Counted from the stretch's first letter, positions 8,011 through 16,844 are shown. The stretch: 44,988 bases of DNA from Candidatus Gastranaerophilales bacterium (GCA_016280955.1 JAEEHV010000084.1:1-44988); one strand, 5' to 3'. Translations and numbers: made by a program. The notes: generated by a model not told the origin, from the letters alone.

Positions 8011-8457
8011 ATGAAGAAAATTATTTTATCAACATTAGTGTTGGCAGGTATGACTATAGGTATGGCTAATGCAGTATTTGCCGATCAAAAAATCGCAGTT
8101 GCAGATGTTCCGGCTGTTGTTGCAAAATCTGCACAGGTACAGTCTTTGAAGAAAGAACAACAGGCCAAAATGCAGGAATTGGAAAATTGGTTAAAAACAG
8201 TAAGAGCTGATGTGGAAAAACAACAGTCAGCAGAAGCCAAAGAAAAATTGATTAAAAAGTATGATGCTGAATTTATAAAGAAGAAAGAAGCTATTGCTAA
8301 AAATTATCAATCAAAATTGCAATCTATTGATAAAAGCATCTCAAGTACTATTGCTGCAACTGCCAAATCAAAAGGCTACACAGTTGTTATTTCCAAAGGT
8401 GTTGTATTGTATGGCGGTGACGATATAACAGAAGAAATTCAAAAAGCTGTTAAATAG
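8011..8457 (+). CDS. OmpH/Skp-family periplasmic chaperone (copy 2)
   Basis: The 148-aa protein has a signal peptide (residues 1-24, ANAVFA before DQKIAVAD), a charged coiled-coil (about 45-110) and the closing motif KGYTVVISKGVVLYGGDDIT. It has the same architecture as the gene at 3369 and clearly shares motifs with it, but lacks that copy's Lys-rich tail. The probable role is holding unfolded outer-membrane proteins in the periplasm. The ATG at 8011 is preferred over an in-frame TTG at 7999 because GGAGGGG lies between them, 3 nt before the ATG. It is monocistronic, with its own terminator. Confidence 0.8.
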   Translation: MKKIILSTLVLAGMTIGMANAVFADQKIAVADVPAVVAKSAQVQSLKKEQQAKMQELENWLKTVRADVEKQQSAEAKEKLIKKYDAEFIKKKEAIAKNYQSKLQSIDKSISSTIAATAKSKGYTVVISKGVVLYGGDDITEEIQKAVK

Positions 8458-8504
8458 ACCGGTACTATACTGTTAGTATAAACCACCGGTTAGTGACCTT
8501 ATTT

Positions 8505-8532
8505 AAAACGGCATTTTTAATGCCGTTTTATT
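8505..8532 (+). terminator. Rho-independent terminator
   Basis: AAAACGGCAT / ATGCCGTTTT form a 10-bp stem with a 5-nt loop, followed by ATTATT. It ends the second ompH unit. Confidence 0.75.
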
Positions 8533-8601
8533 ATTATATTATTTATAAGCAAAAAATATTTTTACGGGTTTTGTACATAATAAATATAAGAAAGGGATAA
8601 T

Positions 8602-9000
8602 ATGCAAGTACAAAGGATTCAAAATAATAATACTGCTTTTTGTGCAAAGTTAAATATAATCGGCGGAAAACTCGATAAAGAAACAATTGCAGTTCTTTCA
8701 AAGAATGCTGAAAAAATAGGTAGTGAAAATGATGTGATAGAATTAAACTTCTCTAAAATAATCTCAAATTTTGACCGCCATGACTATCATACCTATCAGG
8801 ATATATCTCTTATTAATTATATGTATAATCAATTCAGACAAATATTAAATGCTAAATTTATTCCAAACGGTAATGGCAAATGTACTGAGGAAATTACCGA
8901 TAAGATTTATGCATTGGAACTTGAGGACGTTTTGCAAAATCAAAAAAATTATGCTGAAAAATGTTTAGACAAACTTTCTGCAAAACTTGGAATTAATTAA
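8602..9000 (+). CDS. Uncharacterised protein, 132 aa, with an NNxAF-type N-terminus
   Basis: I do not recognise a domain. The N-terminus reads MQVQRIQNNNTAFCAKLN, which resembles the start of the protein encoded at 40359 (MNINRINKTENNPNFGHN): a short M-x-[IV]-x-R-I segment, Asn pair, then a Phe. The remainder is helical and charged, without signal peptide or membrane segment. AGAAAGGG precedes the ATG by 6 nt. It sits between a terminator and a sigma-28-like promoter, so it is probably a single-gene unit. Confidence 0.55.
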   Translation: MQVQRIQNNNTAFCAKLNIIGGKLDKETIAVLSKNAEKIGSENDVIELNFSKIISNFDRHDYHTYQDISLINYMYNQFRQILNAKFIPNGNGKCTEEITDKIYALELEDVLQNQKNYAEKCLDKLSAKLGIN

Positions 9001-9127
9001 ATAATGCCGGTTTTTATTAAATTTATCCCATTATGTGAATGATATGTTTAGTATTTACACTTCCATGTCATTCTGTTTAGCTTAAATTGTTAATAAATTT
9101 TCTGAATTGTAAATTTTTTTATCAAAT

Positions 9128-9177
9128 TGTAACAATTTTACTATATTTATTAAAGTTTTTTGAAAAAATGCCGATAA
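9128..9177 (+). promoter_or_regulatory. Sigma-28/FliA-type promoter with TGTAACAATT box
   Basis: TAAAGTTT (9151-9158), an 11-nt spacer and GCCGATAA (9170-9177) match the consensus perfectly. TGTAACAATT (9128-9137) lies 13 nt upstream of the -35. The promoter is 32 nt before the 93-aa gene and probably drives both it and the repeat protein. Confidence 0.75.
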
Positions 9178-9208
9178 TAATGTGTGAATAGGAATATCAG
9201 GAAAAATA

Positions 9209-9490
9209 ATGAGTAATAGTTTTTTATATCAACAATATTCTGAAAACACGAAAATGGTTAATAATTACAAAGAAACCGTTGATGATTTAGAACACAGAGT
9301 TAATAAGTTTAAAGGCATATCAAGTTACGAAGATGCAATAAAACTTGCTAATGAAATTATGCCTACAAACAGAGAGATAACAAGTTTTTCTTCCGGTAAT
9401 GCAAAATGTACTGTAGTAAAAAAATATAATTTGTTACGTATTACTTACGAATCATTAAACGATTTTATATGTTACGATTTTCATAAATAA
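9209..9490 (+). CDS. Uncharacterised small protein, 93 aa
   Basis: This soluble protein has no recognised domain. Residues 1-40 are helical and charged (SENTKMVNNYKETVDDLEHR), which suggests a short coiled-coil. The C-terminal half has predicted strands with two cysteines. A weak AGGA lies 8 nt before the ATG. It is the first gene behind the sigma-28-type promoter and is 14 nt from the 573-aa repeat gene, so the two form an operon. Their products may act together. Confidence 0.6.
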   Translation: MSNSFLYQQYSENTKMVNNYKETVDDLEHRVNKFKGISSYEDAIKLANEIMPTNREITSFSSGNAKCTVVKKYNLLRITYESLNDFICYDFHK

Positions 9491-9504
9491 AAGAGGAGAT
9501 AAAA

Positions 9505-11226
9505 ATGGATTACAGCTTGTATCATTATTCAGATTTACAATTCAGAGAAGTCGGCAGCCAAAATGTAAACGGTGCTGATAAATTATCATCGGATGGTTCT
9601 GATGAAAAAGACAGTCAAGTTACACAGATTCTGCGTGACATGTCGCAGGGAACTGTTTCGGTTGATGTTGCCGTAACACAATTAAAGAACCTGGGAATTG
9701 ATGTGCAAGAAATTGCAAATGGCGATGTCTTAACATTTAGTTTTACTTATAATAACAAAAATTATATGTTTACAACGACTAAAAATGGCGATGCTGCTGG
9801 TGAAGGAAATAATAATTCAGGCTTGAGCGATTATCTTGATAATTATGAAAATATTACACCTAATCTCCAATCAACTGCAACAGCTGATGATGCTTCACCC
9901 GTTGATTATAATCAAGATTGGGCTATTGTTAAAGTAAAAGCAAGCGAATTACATGCACTTATTGAACAGGGTGTAATTGCATATCCGATTGAAGGTCCGG
10001 ACGGAAAAACATATTATGTAAGTTTCTATAATGAAGAAGGAACAAGAATTGATGATGTAACAGAAGGCGGACGTTCTGAATATGAAAACAATTACAATCA
10101 TGATGTAGGTGTAATTGCAGGTCAGGGAGATAATTATATTTATATAAATCTTCCATATTCTCTAATCCATGGTGAATTGCATGATGTTATTAAAAATGAT
10201 TCTAATTCAGGAGTATATCGTGATGACCTAATTGATTATAAGAATAACAGTTTAGGTCGTCATAACGGTATAAATATTCCTGATGACAGCTTAAATGATA
10301 AAGAGTTTATTAAAACAGGTTATACAGGACCGATTCGTACGAATCGTACAGTTACAACTCCAACAATCAGTAATTCTTCAAATTCTTATGACGGGAAATG
10401 GGGTTATGTCAGAGTTAAAGCAAGTGATATTCTTAAATACGGCTTATTGCCTGAAGACCTTCGTTTAAGTTTCTTTGACGGTGAAACCGGTGTGAGAATT
10501 GACGGCGATGGCGGATACACTGAAGATTACAATCAACTTAAAGCTCTCGGTGATCAGTATATTTACATTAATTTACCGTACTCGGCTATTACAGGTGAAT
10601 TTGGCGAAATAGTAAAAAATGATCCTAACTCATTTGTAATTGAAGATCCGGACAATTCCGGTTTCGATAAACACGAAATATTTGAATATTTATACGATAA
10701 TAACGGAAAATGTATCGGTAAAAAGTTAGCACATTTCGATAAACACATTGATAATGATATCAAACAAAATGGTTATAGCGGTAAAACTACCAGTTCTCCT
10801 AAATCAGGTAATGTGACAACACCAACAAGCAATAACACTTCAAATTCTTATGCCGGAAAATGGTGTTATGTCAGAGTTAAAGCAAGCGATATTCTAAAAT
10901 ATGGTTTATTACCTGAAGACCTTCGTTTAAGTTTCTTTGACGGTGAAACCGGTGTGAGAATTGACGGTGATGGCGGATACCTTGATGACTATAATCAACT
11001 TAAGGCACTAGGTGATCAATATATTTATATTAATTTACCGTTCTCGGCTCTCACAGGTGAATTCGGTGATATAGTAAGAAATAATCCTGATTCAGTTGTA
11101 ATTCAAGATCCTGATAATTTTGGATTTGATAAACACGAAATATTTGAATATTTATATGATAGTAACGGAAAATGTATTGGTAAAAAGTTAGCACATTTTG
11201 AAAACCATATAGAATATAATTACTAG
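9505..11226 (+). CDS. Repeat protein with three related modules, 573 aa
   Basis: I do not recognise the family. Residues 1-95 form a unique N-terminal domain without signal peptide. Three modules follow, marked by W-x-[IY]-V-[KR]-VKAS: a divergent copy from about D138 (DWAIVKVKAS), then two near-identical copies from W299 and W453. The last two are offset by exactly 154 residues (462 nt). Each module contains FFDGETGVRIDGDGGY-like and GDQYIYINLPYSA-like segments, and copies 2 and 3 share FDKHEIFEYLYD. Thr/Ser/Asn-rich linkers (VTTPT...) separate the modules. The first module begins after ATADDASPVDYNQ. GAGGAG is 6 nt before the ATG. It lies in a probable operon with the 93-aa gene. Function is unknown; a modular structural or binding protein is plausible. 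Confidence 0.65.
   Translation: MDYSLYHYSDLQFREVGSQNVNGADKLSSDGSDEKDSQVTQILRDMSQGTVSVDVAVTQLKNLGIDVQEIANGDVLTFSFTYNNKNYMFTTTKNGDAAGEGNNNSGLSDYLDNYENITPNLQSTATADDASPVDYNQDWAIVKVKASELHALIEQGVIAYPIEGPDGKTYYVSFYNEEGTRIDDVTEGGRSEYENNYNHDVGVIAGQGDNYIYINLPYSLIHGELHDVIKNDSNSGVYRDDLIDYKNNSLGRHNGINIPDDSLNDKEFIKTGYTGPIRTNRTVTTPTISNSSNSYDGKWGYVRVKASDILKYGLLPEDLRLSFFDGETGVRIDGDGGYTEDYNQLKALGDQYIYINLPYSAITGEFGEIVKNDPNSFVIEDPDNSGFDKHEIFEYLYDNNGKCIGKKLAHFDKHIDNDIKQNGYSGKTTSSPKSGNVTTPTSNNTSNSYAGKWCYVRVKASDILKYGLLPEDLRLSFFDGETGVRIDGDGGYLDDYNQLKALGDQYIYINLPFSALTGEFGDIVRNNPDSVVIQDPDNFGFDKHEIFEYLYDSNGKCIGKKLAHFENHIEYNY
10378..11226 (+). repeat. Tandem 462-bp intragenic repeat (modules 2 and 3)
   Basis: The DNA from TCAAATTCTTATG at 10378 recurs at 10840 and stays closely similar to the end of the gene, including the segment with CTTCGTTTAAGTTTCTTTG. 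High nucleotide identity, not just protein similarity, implies recent duplication or gene conversion. The second unit is truncated by the stop codon at 11224-11226. Confidence 0.8.
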
Positions 11227-11274
11227 AACAATGGTTATGATGTTATAACTTAATCATAAATATATGGTTGTAAT

Positions 11275-11314
11275 AGTTTGCAGGTTGGGATTTCCCAACC
11301 TGCAAACTCATTTT
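11275..11314 (+). terminator. Strong hairpin terminator
   Basis: A perfect 15-bp stem (11275-11289 with 11294-11308) and a 4-nt loop are followed by CATTTTTG. It lies between the repeat protein gene and the convergent 76-aa gene and could end both transcripts. Confidence 0.8.
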
Positions 11315-11350
11315 TGTGAATTTTGGACTTTATAATGCCGACTTACTTTC

Positions 11351-11581
11351 TTACGTTGTTCCGAATAAACCTGCTGCCGGATTTTTATATACTTCTTTTG
11401 AGATTATTTCACCGGTTTCAGTATCAACTGTGTAATATACAATATTCCCGTTTCCGTCAAGTTTCCAGTAAGTGTGTTTGTGTTTAATGTCATGTTTTTC
11501 GGTATCTTGTACGTTGTCATTATTGTTTTTATAACTGTAATCATTTGTACCGAAAAATCTGCTTTGAAAATTAATCATCAT
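11351..11581 (-). CDS. Uncharacterised small protein, 76 aa
   Basis: This polar protein has no signal peptide. It is rich in Asn, Lys and His in the first half (KHDIKHKHTYWKLDGNGN), followed by a strand-rich segment with YYTVDTETGEIISKEVY, and ends GLFGTT. I recognise no family. The start at 11581 has only a weak GGTTGGTGG upstream. The gene is supported by a near-perfect sigma-28-type promoter on the same strand 46 nt before the ATG. It is convergent with the 573-aa repeat gene that shares this promoter type. Confidence 0.55.
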   Translation of the reverse strand: MMINFQSRFFGTNDYSYKNNNDNVQDTEKHDIKHKHTYWKLDGNGNIVYYTVDTETGEIISKEVYKNPAAGLFGTT

Positions 11582-11626
11582 ATTGATACCACCAACCCTT
11601 TATTTGCTATTTATTTCGTACTCTAT

Positions 11627-11696
11627 TAATCGGCAAAATTTTTCTAAACTTTAGTTATTAACAGAAAAATCTTTAAATTTTTTACATATTGTTACA
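11627..11696 (-). promoter_or_regulatory. Sigma-28/FliA-type promoter with TGTAACAATA box (minus strand)
   Basis: Read on the minus strand: TAAAGTTT (11653-11646), an 11-nt spacer, GCCGATTA (11634-11627). The TGTAACAATA box (11696-11687) is 33 nt upstream of the -35, about two helical turns further than the 12-13 nt of the other three copies. Confidence 0.7.
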
Positions 11697-11783
11697 AAAT
11701 CGATAAATTATCCTTTCTGTTTCCTGTTGTATAATTCATTTTTTTTATGAATCGGTTAAACATAATTGAGGGGGATTTTTTCT

Positions 11784-12359
11784 ATGTACAAATTTATTTT
11801 TATAATAACCGTATTAGTTATATCGGCTCCTGTGTTTGCACAAAGAGTGATTCAGACACAGGAACCGTTTTGGAACCCAAATTATATTCCTCAGTCTGCA
11901 TATTATGGGGGATATTATAATCCGCGCAGCAGATATGTTAGGAATTACGGTTCAAGATTTGCTGATATAAATGACTTGGAGAGGTATGCAACCGGCAAAA
12001 ATTTTTTCAGAGAAAGCGATATTACACGAATCGAAAGAATGGAACTTATAGCTTTTGGCGCAGTGCAGGAAGGGGATATTAATTCCCGTTATGCGAATGT
12101 AAGAAATGCAATATTAAGCAGACCAAAGCAAAATAACAAAACCTCTTTGCTGAAAAGTATCGGCAACTATTTTACCGGTCAAATGACAGGATTTACTCCT
12201 TCTGTTGATTCTTATTCAAATTCAGGTTTATTTCCTTTTGCTGATGATACAAATTTCGGAAAAAGCTCATATTCGGATTATTCGTCACCATGGGGTTCAG
12301 GGCAGCAATATAATAATTATGGTACCGGCTCAACAACAGGAATACATATTTTGGATTAA
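11784..12359 (+). CDS. Exported protein of unknown function, 191 aa
   Basis: A clear signal peptide (MYKFIFIITVLVISAPVFA) is followed by a Tyr/Arg-rich region (QSAYYGGYYNPRSRY). A compact helical segment follows at about residues 60-105, with DINDLERYATG and RIERMELIAFGAVQEGDI, then a Ser/Gly-rich tail. The RIERMELIAFG segment looks like a small conserved periplasmic motif, but I cannot name it. The ATG at 11784 is preferred to an in-frame TTG at 11766; GAGGGGG lies 9 nt upstream. The gene ends overlapping the convergent methyltransferase gene by 4 nt. Confidence 0.65.
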   Translation: MYKFIFIITVLVISAPVFAQRVIQTQEPFWNPNYIPQSAYYGGYYNPRSRYVRNYGSRFADINDLERYATGKNFFRESDITRIERMELIAFGAVQEGDINSRYANVRNAILSRPKQNNKTSLLKSIGNYFTGQMTGFTPSVDSYSNSGLFPFADDTNFGKSSYSDYSSPWGSGQQYNNYGTGSTTGIHILD

Positions 12360-13747
12360 TAATCTTTATTCAATGTTCCTACGTCAATTATTGCCACATT
12401 TTCAATATGGTATGTGTGTGGGAACATATCAAACGGTTGAATAAATTCAATTTTTGCGCCCTGCTCCGATAAATATTTTAAGTCACGTGCAAGTGTTGCC
12501 GGGTTGCAGGATACATAAATGATTTTATCTTTAGTCAGCTTGAGAGCATAGTCTAAGCTGTTAACCGTGCATCCTTTTCTTGGAGGATCGAGAATTGTGA
12601 TATGAAATTCTCTGCCAAGAACGGTTTCTTCCGAGAACAATCTGCCTGCATCACCGCATTTCAGTTCGATATTATTAATTCCGTTTTCATTTATTATTTT
12701 TTCTGCAAGTTTAACGGATTCGGGTTCTTCTTCTATACTTAATACTTTTGTTGCTATATCTGACAGACAAATCCCAAATGCTGTAATTCCTGCATAAGCA
12801 TCAAGTATTGTCGGTTTTTTATAATTCTCTGAAATATAATTCCTTATATATTTAAAAATATTATCAGCTGTATAAGGATTTACCTGAAAAAATGTTTTTT
12901 CTCCGATTTTGAAAGTTATATTGCAAAGGTCTTCTTCAACAAAATTAATTCCTTCTGTTAATTCTGATTTGTTTCCGAGAATAAGATTTGTATTCTTAGT
13001 ATTAAAATTAACTATTACTCCTGCAATATTTTCAAGTTCTTTATAAATTTTTTTTGCCAGTTTTTTTATTCTGTCTGATGCTTTTTCGGAATTAACAACC
13101 AATATAATCAGGCTCTTTTGATTTTTTGCTGATGTCCGGATTACAACATGCCGTAATTCACCTTTCTTCAGTTTTTCATTATATCCGCTTATTTTTAGTT
13201 CTGCAGCATTTTCTCTTATGAATTGTATTATTCTGTCACAATATTCAGGCTGAATGGGACAATATTTTATGTTAATAAGTTCATGCGTTCCCATTTTGTA
13301 ATATCCTGCAAGTATTCGCTTCGATTCTTTTGTCTGACCAATCGGATACTGAATTTTGTGCCTGTATTCTGTTGTTTTCGGTGACGGGATTACATCTCTT
13401 ACTTCCGTATCAAAGCCGAGAATGGAATGCATTGTATCTTCAACTATTTCTTTTTTGTACCTGAGCTGTGCATCATAATTTATAAACTGAAGCTGGCAGG
13501 CACCGCAAACCTGCTGCAATTTGCAAAATGGTTCAATTCTGTCGGGGGATGGCTCAATAAGCTCCACAACTTCCGCATTAGCATAGCTCTTATGCTTCTT
13601 AATGATTTTGATTTTTACGGTATCACCGGGACATGTATTCGGTACAAATATTACATAACCATCTGTTTTCGCAATGCCAAGACCAAGATTTGATATTTTT
13701 TCAATCTTTAATGTTAAACTTTCAGGAATTTCATTTTTTGATATCAA
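12356..13747 (-). CDS. rlmD: RlmD/RumA-type 23S rRNA (uracil-C5)-methyltransferase
   Basis: The 463-aa protein has an N-terminal TRAM domain (about 10-65), an iron-sulfur cluster site with C75, C81, C84 and C163 (PFCKLQQVCGACQLQ, KYCPIQ), and a C-terminal SAM-dependent methyltransferase domain. That domain has LDAYAGITAFG, DPPRKGC and the catalytic-Cys motif YVSCNPATLARD. The family methylates C5 of uridines in 23S rRNA or in tRNA; RlmD (U1939) is the best guess by architecture, but RlmC/RlmCD or TrmA-like specificity cannot be excluded. The 3' end overlaps the convergent exported-protein gene by 4 nt. The DEDDh exonuclease gene lies 18 nt upstream on the same strand. Confidence 0.85.
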   Translation of the reverse strand: MISKNEIPESLTLKIEKISNLGLGIAKTDGYVIFVPNTCPGDTVKIKIIKKHKSYANAEVVELIEPSPDRIEPFCKLQQVCGACQLQFINYDAQLRYKKEIVEDTMHSILGFDTEVRDVIPSPKTTEYRHKIQYPIGQTKESKRILAGYYKMGTHELINIKYCPIQPEYCDRIIQFIRENAAELKISGYNEKLKKGELRHVVIRTSAKNQKSLIILVVNSEKASDRIKKLAKKIYKELENIAGVIVNFNTKNTNLILGNKSELTEGINFVEEDLCNITFKIGEKTFFQVNPYTADNIFKYIRNYISENYKKPTILDAYAGITAFGICLSDIATKVLSIEEEPESVKLAEKIINENGINNIELKCGDAGRLFSEETVLGREFHITILDPPRKGCTVNSLDYALKLTKDKIIYVSCNPATLARDLKYLSEQGAKIEFIQPFDMFPHTYHIENVAIIDVGTLNKDY

Positions 13748-13765
13748 ACTGCACCTCTGCGGAAT

Positions 13766-14683
13766 TTATCTGCATGGTTTAATGACTTGAATATTTCTTG
13801 TTTCAGAGATTTCCTGTCTTGCATCACGAATAATCTCTTTATATTCTTCTGACAGGCTCAGACCGTTACACAGCCTGTCTATAAAACCGTTGTTAACCTT
13901 TACTGCTTTTTCAAGAGCACCAACGTCTTCGAGAACATCTTTAATTTCTGCCAAATCGTATCCGAAGGACTGCTTTGACTGATAAATCATCATTTCACCG
14001 GTCTCTGCGACTAACGGTTCTCCACCCAAATCAAAGTGAAGTTTAAACACTGATTTTAAATCCTGCAGTTCAGCCTGCATCGTAGCAATGCTTTGCTGGA
14101 TTCTTAAATATCTGTCAAACAGATAGTCAACATTTTTGAGTTGTTTTCTCTGCCAGTCAAGTCTTTGTAAATACAATTTTTTGAGTTTTGGGTATGCAAG
14201 TGCCAACCCCATTGTGTCAGCCATTGCACGGTGATGATTTGTTAAATCGACATTAAATCTTTTTGTTAATGCTTCCAGACCGTGCGATTCAAGCTCAGGT
14301 GCAATCTCCTTAAACATCATTTGAGAATCAATTCTCGGATTTTCCATTTTTTCTCCTGTTACACGGAGTTTTGCTTCATTTAAGAATGAATAATCAAATA
14401 TTACGTTGTGTGCCACAATCGGATAATCCCCGATAAATTTTAATATTTTCGGCATTACTTCTTCTTCTGTCGGTGCATCTTCAACCATTTCCGGAGTAAT
14501 TCCGTGAATTGCAATACTTGATTTCCTGATATGCTGCTGCGGGTTAATTAATGTTTGATATTCGTCTGTTATTTTACCGTTCTCAAGTCTTACGGCTGCA
14601 AATTCCACTAATCTTTCTCTGGTATAATCTAACCCGGTTGTTTCTGTATCTAAAACTATTTCAATTTCTTTTTTTCTAGGCAT
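13766..14683 (-). CDS. DEDDh-family 3'-5' exonuclease (DnaQ-like)
   Basis: The protein is 305 aa. The exonuclease core occupies residues 1-170 with the DEDDh residues D12 and E14 (LDTETTG), D97 (HNVIFDYSFL), and H151 and D156 (HHRAMAD). The C-terminal 130 residues are helical with a coiled-coil around 190-215 and have no recognised domain. This is the fold of the DNA polymerase III epsilon proofreading subunit; whether it binds the polymerase or acts as a separate nuclease is not visible. It precedes the rlmD-like gene in a probable two-gene unit and is divergent from trxA, with about 140 nt between. Confidence 0.8.
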   Translation of the reverse strand: MPRKKEIEIVLDTETTGLDYTRERLVEFAAVRLENGKITDEYQTLINPQQHIRKSSIAIHGITPEMVEDAPTEEEVMPKILKFIGDYPIVAHNVIFDYSFLNEAKLRVTGEKMENPRIDSQMMFKEIAPELESHGLEALTKRFNVDLTNHHRAMADTMGLALAYPKLKKLYLQRLDWQRKQLKNVDYLFDRYLRIQQSIATMQAELQDLKSVFKLHFDLGGEPLVAETGEMMIYQSKQSFGYDLAEIKDVLEDVGALEKAVKVNNGFIDRLCNGLSLSEEYKEIIRDARQEISETRNIQVIKPCR

Positions 14684-14822
14684 GTTAATTAAATTCCTTA
14701 TATATGGATGTTATATCTTTACATTCATTTCAGAATATTATATCCCCTCAACAGAATAATAGCATAAAAAATACAAATATGGTAATATTAACATGTTAAA
14801 CATTTTTTAAGAGGGAGGATAT

Positions 14823-15140
14823 ATGGTAAAAGAAGTTGATTTGAATTCATTTCAGTCAGAAGTGATATCAAGTGATAAAGTTACTGTAGTCGATTTCTTT
14901 GCAGACTGGTGCGGTCCATGCAGAAAATTATCGCCTATTTTGGAAGAAGTAGAACAGGAACTTTCTGAAAATGTTAAGTTTGCCAAAATTAATACTGATG
15001 AAAATATTGCTGCTGCACAGCAATATCAGGTGAGCGGATTACCTACAATGTTGGTTTTTAAAAATGGTGAGGTTGTGGAGCGCATGGTCGGTTTAATGCC
15101 GAAAAGTTCCATAATAACCAATATTGAAAAACACTTATAA
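14823..15140 (+). CDS. trxA: Thioredoxin
   Basis: This 105-aa protein has the full thioredoxin length, the active-site WCGPC (C30, C33) and the cis-proline loop SGLPTM. It reduces protein disulfides in the cytoplasm and has no signal peptide. GGGAGG lies 4-5 nt before the ATG. It appears monocistronic, upstream of the tRNA-Ile gene. Confidence 0.95.
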   Translation: MVKEVDLNSFQSEVISSDKVTVVDFFADWCGPCRKLSPILEEVEQELSENVKFAKINTDENIAAAQQYQVSGLPTMLVFKNGEVVERMVGLMPKSSIITNIEKHL

Positions 15141-15193
15141 GGTGTTATTGTAAGTCATCTTTTGGTACATTTGATACGCAAGACTTTTTCTAC

Positions 15194-15222
15194 TTGATTT
15201 ATAAATTTGTCTATGTTAGATT
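15194..15222 (+). promoter_or_regulatory. Promoter of the tRNA-Ile gene
   Basis: TTGATT (15194-15199), a 17-nt spacer and TAGATT (15217-15222) place transcription start about 50 nt before the tRNA. The boxes are imperfect. Confidence 0.45.
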
Positions 15223-15279
15223 AATTATTGCTGAAGGTTATGACACATTAGCTGAATTAACCCTAGGAAATGTACTTGA

Positions 15280-15353
<74 letters not shown>

Positions 15354-15361
15354 TATAAAAG

Positions 15362-15396
15362 AGATGATGACGAAAATTTGTTATCATCTTTTTTAT
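15362..15396 (+). terminator. Terminator of the tRNA-Ile transcript
   Basis: AGATGATGAC / GTTATCATCT pair over 10 bp (one G-U) around an 8-nt loop, followed by TTTTTT. It lies between the tRNA and pepA. It overlaps a longer in-frame extension of pepA, which argues against the upstream pepA starts. Confidence 0.75.
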
Positions 15397-15423
15397 TATT
15401 TATGTAAGAAAGGAGCTGTTTAT

Positions 15424-16824
15424 ATGGAAATTAAAGTTGTTAATGACGTAAAATCGGTTAGTGCAGATATTCTTGTTGTTAATCTTTTTGAAGAAGGAAA
15501 AACATCAAGTGACCGTGCTAATAAATATGCGATTGAAGAAGACGGATTTAAAGGTAAATTCGGTGAAACATATCTTTTGCAAACTTATGGAGAAGAACCG
15601 TACAGAAAAATATTGATCCTGGGCTTTGGTAAAAAGGAAGAATTTTCTCAAAACAAATTAAGAGAAGCAGTTGCAAAAGCTGTTAAAAAATGTATGCAAA
15701 TGGAAGCAAAATCAATTTCTTTTGCTTTTGACGGAATCGATTTTGATTATGCTGAACAATTTGCAATGGGAGCATATATTGCGGATTATAAATTTGACAA
15801 ATATAAATCTGAAAAGAAGGATAAGCATGTTCAGGAAGTTTACATTAATGCTTCCGAGCAAGGTTTAAAACGAGCAGAAAAATTTGCCGCTGCAATGTCA
15901 TTTGCAAGAAATTTAGCTAACGAACCTGCTCAGTTTGCAACACCGTCAGAACTAGCATCAATTGCAAAAGATTTAAACATTGAAACTGTTGTTTATGATA
16001 AAGATGAGTGTGAAAAAATGGGTATGGGTGCTTTTCTTGCAGTTGGTAGAGGAAGTGCGGAAGAACCAAAATTCATTCACATGAAATACACTTGTGATAA
16101 TCCTAAAAAACGTATTGCAATTATTGGTAAAGGAATTTGTTTCGATTCAGGCGGACTTGATATAAAGCCGGCTTCTTCAATGATTACTATGAAAGATGAT
16201 ATGTCGGGTGCAGCATGTATTCTAGGTGTAATGAGTATAATCAGAGAATTTAATCCGCAGGTAGAAGTCCACGGTTTAATTGCTGCATGTGAAAATATGC
16301 CCGGAAGCAGGGCATATAAACCCGGTGATATTCTGACTGCAAAGAACGGAAAAACTATAGAAGTTGATAATACTGATGCAGAAGGTCGTTTAACCTTGGC
16401 TGATGCACTATGCTATGCTTGTGAGCTTGGTGTTGATGAAGTAATTGATATTGCAACACTAACCGGTGCATGTATGGTTGCATTGGGTTCTCAGGCTGCA
16501 GGAATTATGGGTAATGATAGTGAGCTTGTACATAATCTTATTGATTCTGCCGAGAAAAACGGTGAAAAGTTCTGGGAACTTCCTCTTTGGGATGAATACT
16601 TTGAAAGTTTAAAATCAGATATAGCAGATATGAAAAATTCAGGTTCAAGATGGGGCGGTGCTTCTGCAGCAGGTGTGTTCCTGCAAAAATTTGTTAAAGA
16701 CGTTAAATGGGCTCATATTGATATTGCAGGTACCGCATACCTTGAAAAACCGCAAAAAGAATTCATATCAGGTGCTTCAGGTGCAGGTGTAAGAACTTTA
16801 TTGGGATATATTCTTGAACAATAA
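15424..16824 (+). CDS. pepA: Cytosolic (leucyl) aminopeptidase, family M17
   Basis: The 466-aa product has the M17 architecture. The C-terminal catalytic domain carries the dinuclear metal site residues in IGKGICFDSGGLDIKP, KDDMSGAA and the signature NTDAEGRLTLADAL. The enzyme removes N-terminal residues from peptides during turnover and acts as a hexamer in characterised members. The ATG at 15424 is chosen because AAGGAG lies about 8 nt upstream; longer in-frame starts from 15364 run through the tRNA terminator. Confidence 0.92.
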   Translation: MEIKVVNDVKSVSADILVVNLFEEGKTSSDRANKYAIEEDGFKGKFGETYLLQTYGEEPYRKILILGFGKKEEFSQNKLREAVAKAVKKCMQMEAKSISFAFDGIDFDYAEQFAMGAYIADYKFDKYKSEKKDKHVQEVYINASEQGLKRAEKFAAAMSFARNLANEPAQFATPSELASIAKDLNIETVVYDKDECEKMGMGAFLAVGRGSAEEPKFIHMKYTCDNPKKRIAIIGKGICFDSGGLDIKPASSMITMKDDMSGAACILGVMSIIREFNPQVEVHGLIAACENMPGSRAYKPGDILTAKNGKTIEVDNTDAEGRLTLADALCYACELGVDEVIDIATLTGACMVALGSQAAGIMGNDSELVHNLIDSAEKNGEKFWELPLWDEYFESLKSDIADMKNSGSRWGGASAAGVFLQKFVKDVKWAHIDIAGTAYLEKPQKEFISGASGAGVRTLLGYILEQ

Positions 16825-16844
16825 TTATTTTAAGCGAAATGATA

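Noticed and set aside
10378..11226. Direct repeats considered as a CRISPR or mobile element
   Set aside because: The units are 462 bp, in frame and coding, without spacers or terminal inverted repeats.
15364..15423. In-frame upstream extension of pepA
   Set aside because: It runs through the T-tailed terminator of the tRNA gene and lacks a ribosome binding site; the ATG at 15424 has AAGGAG.
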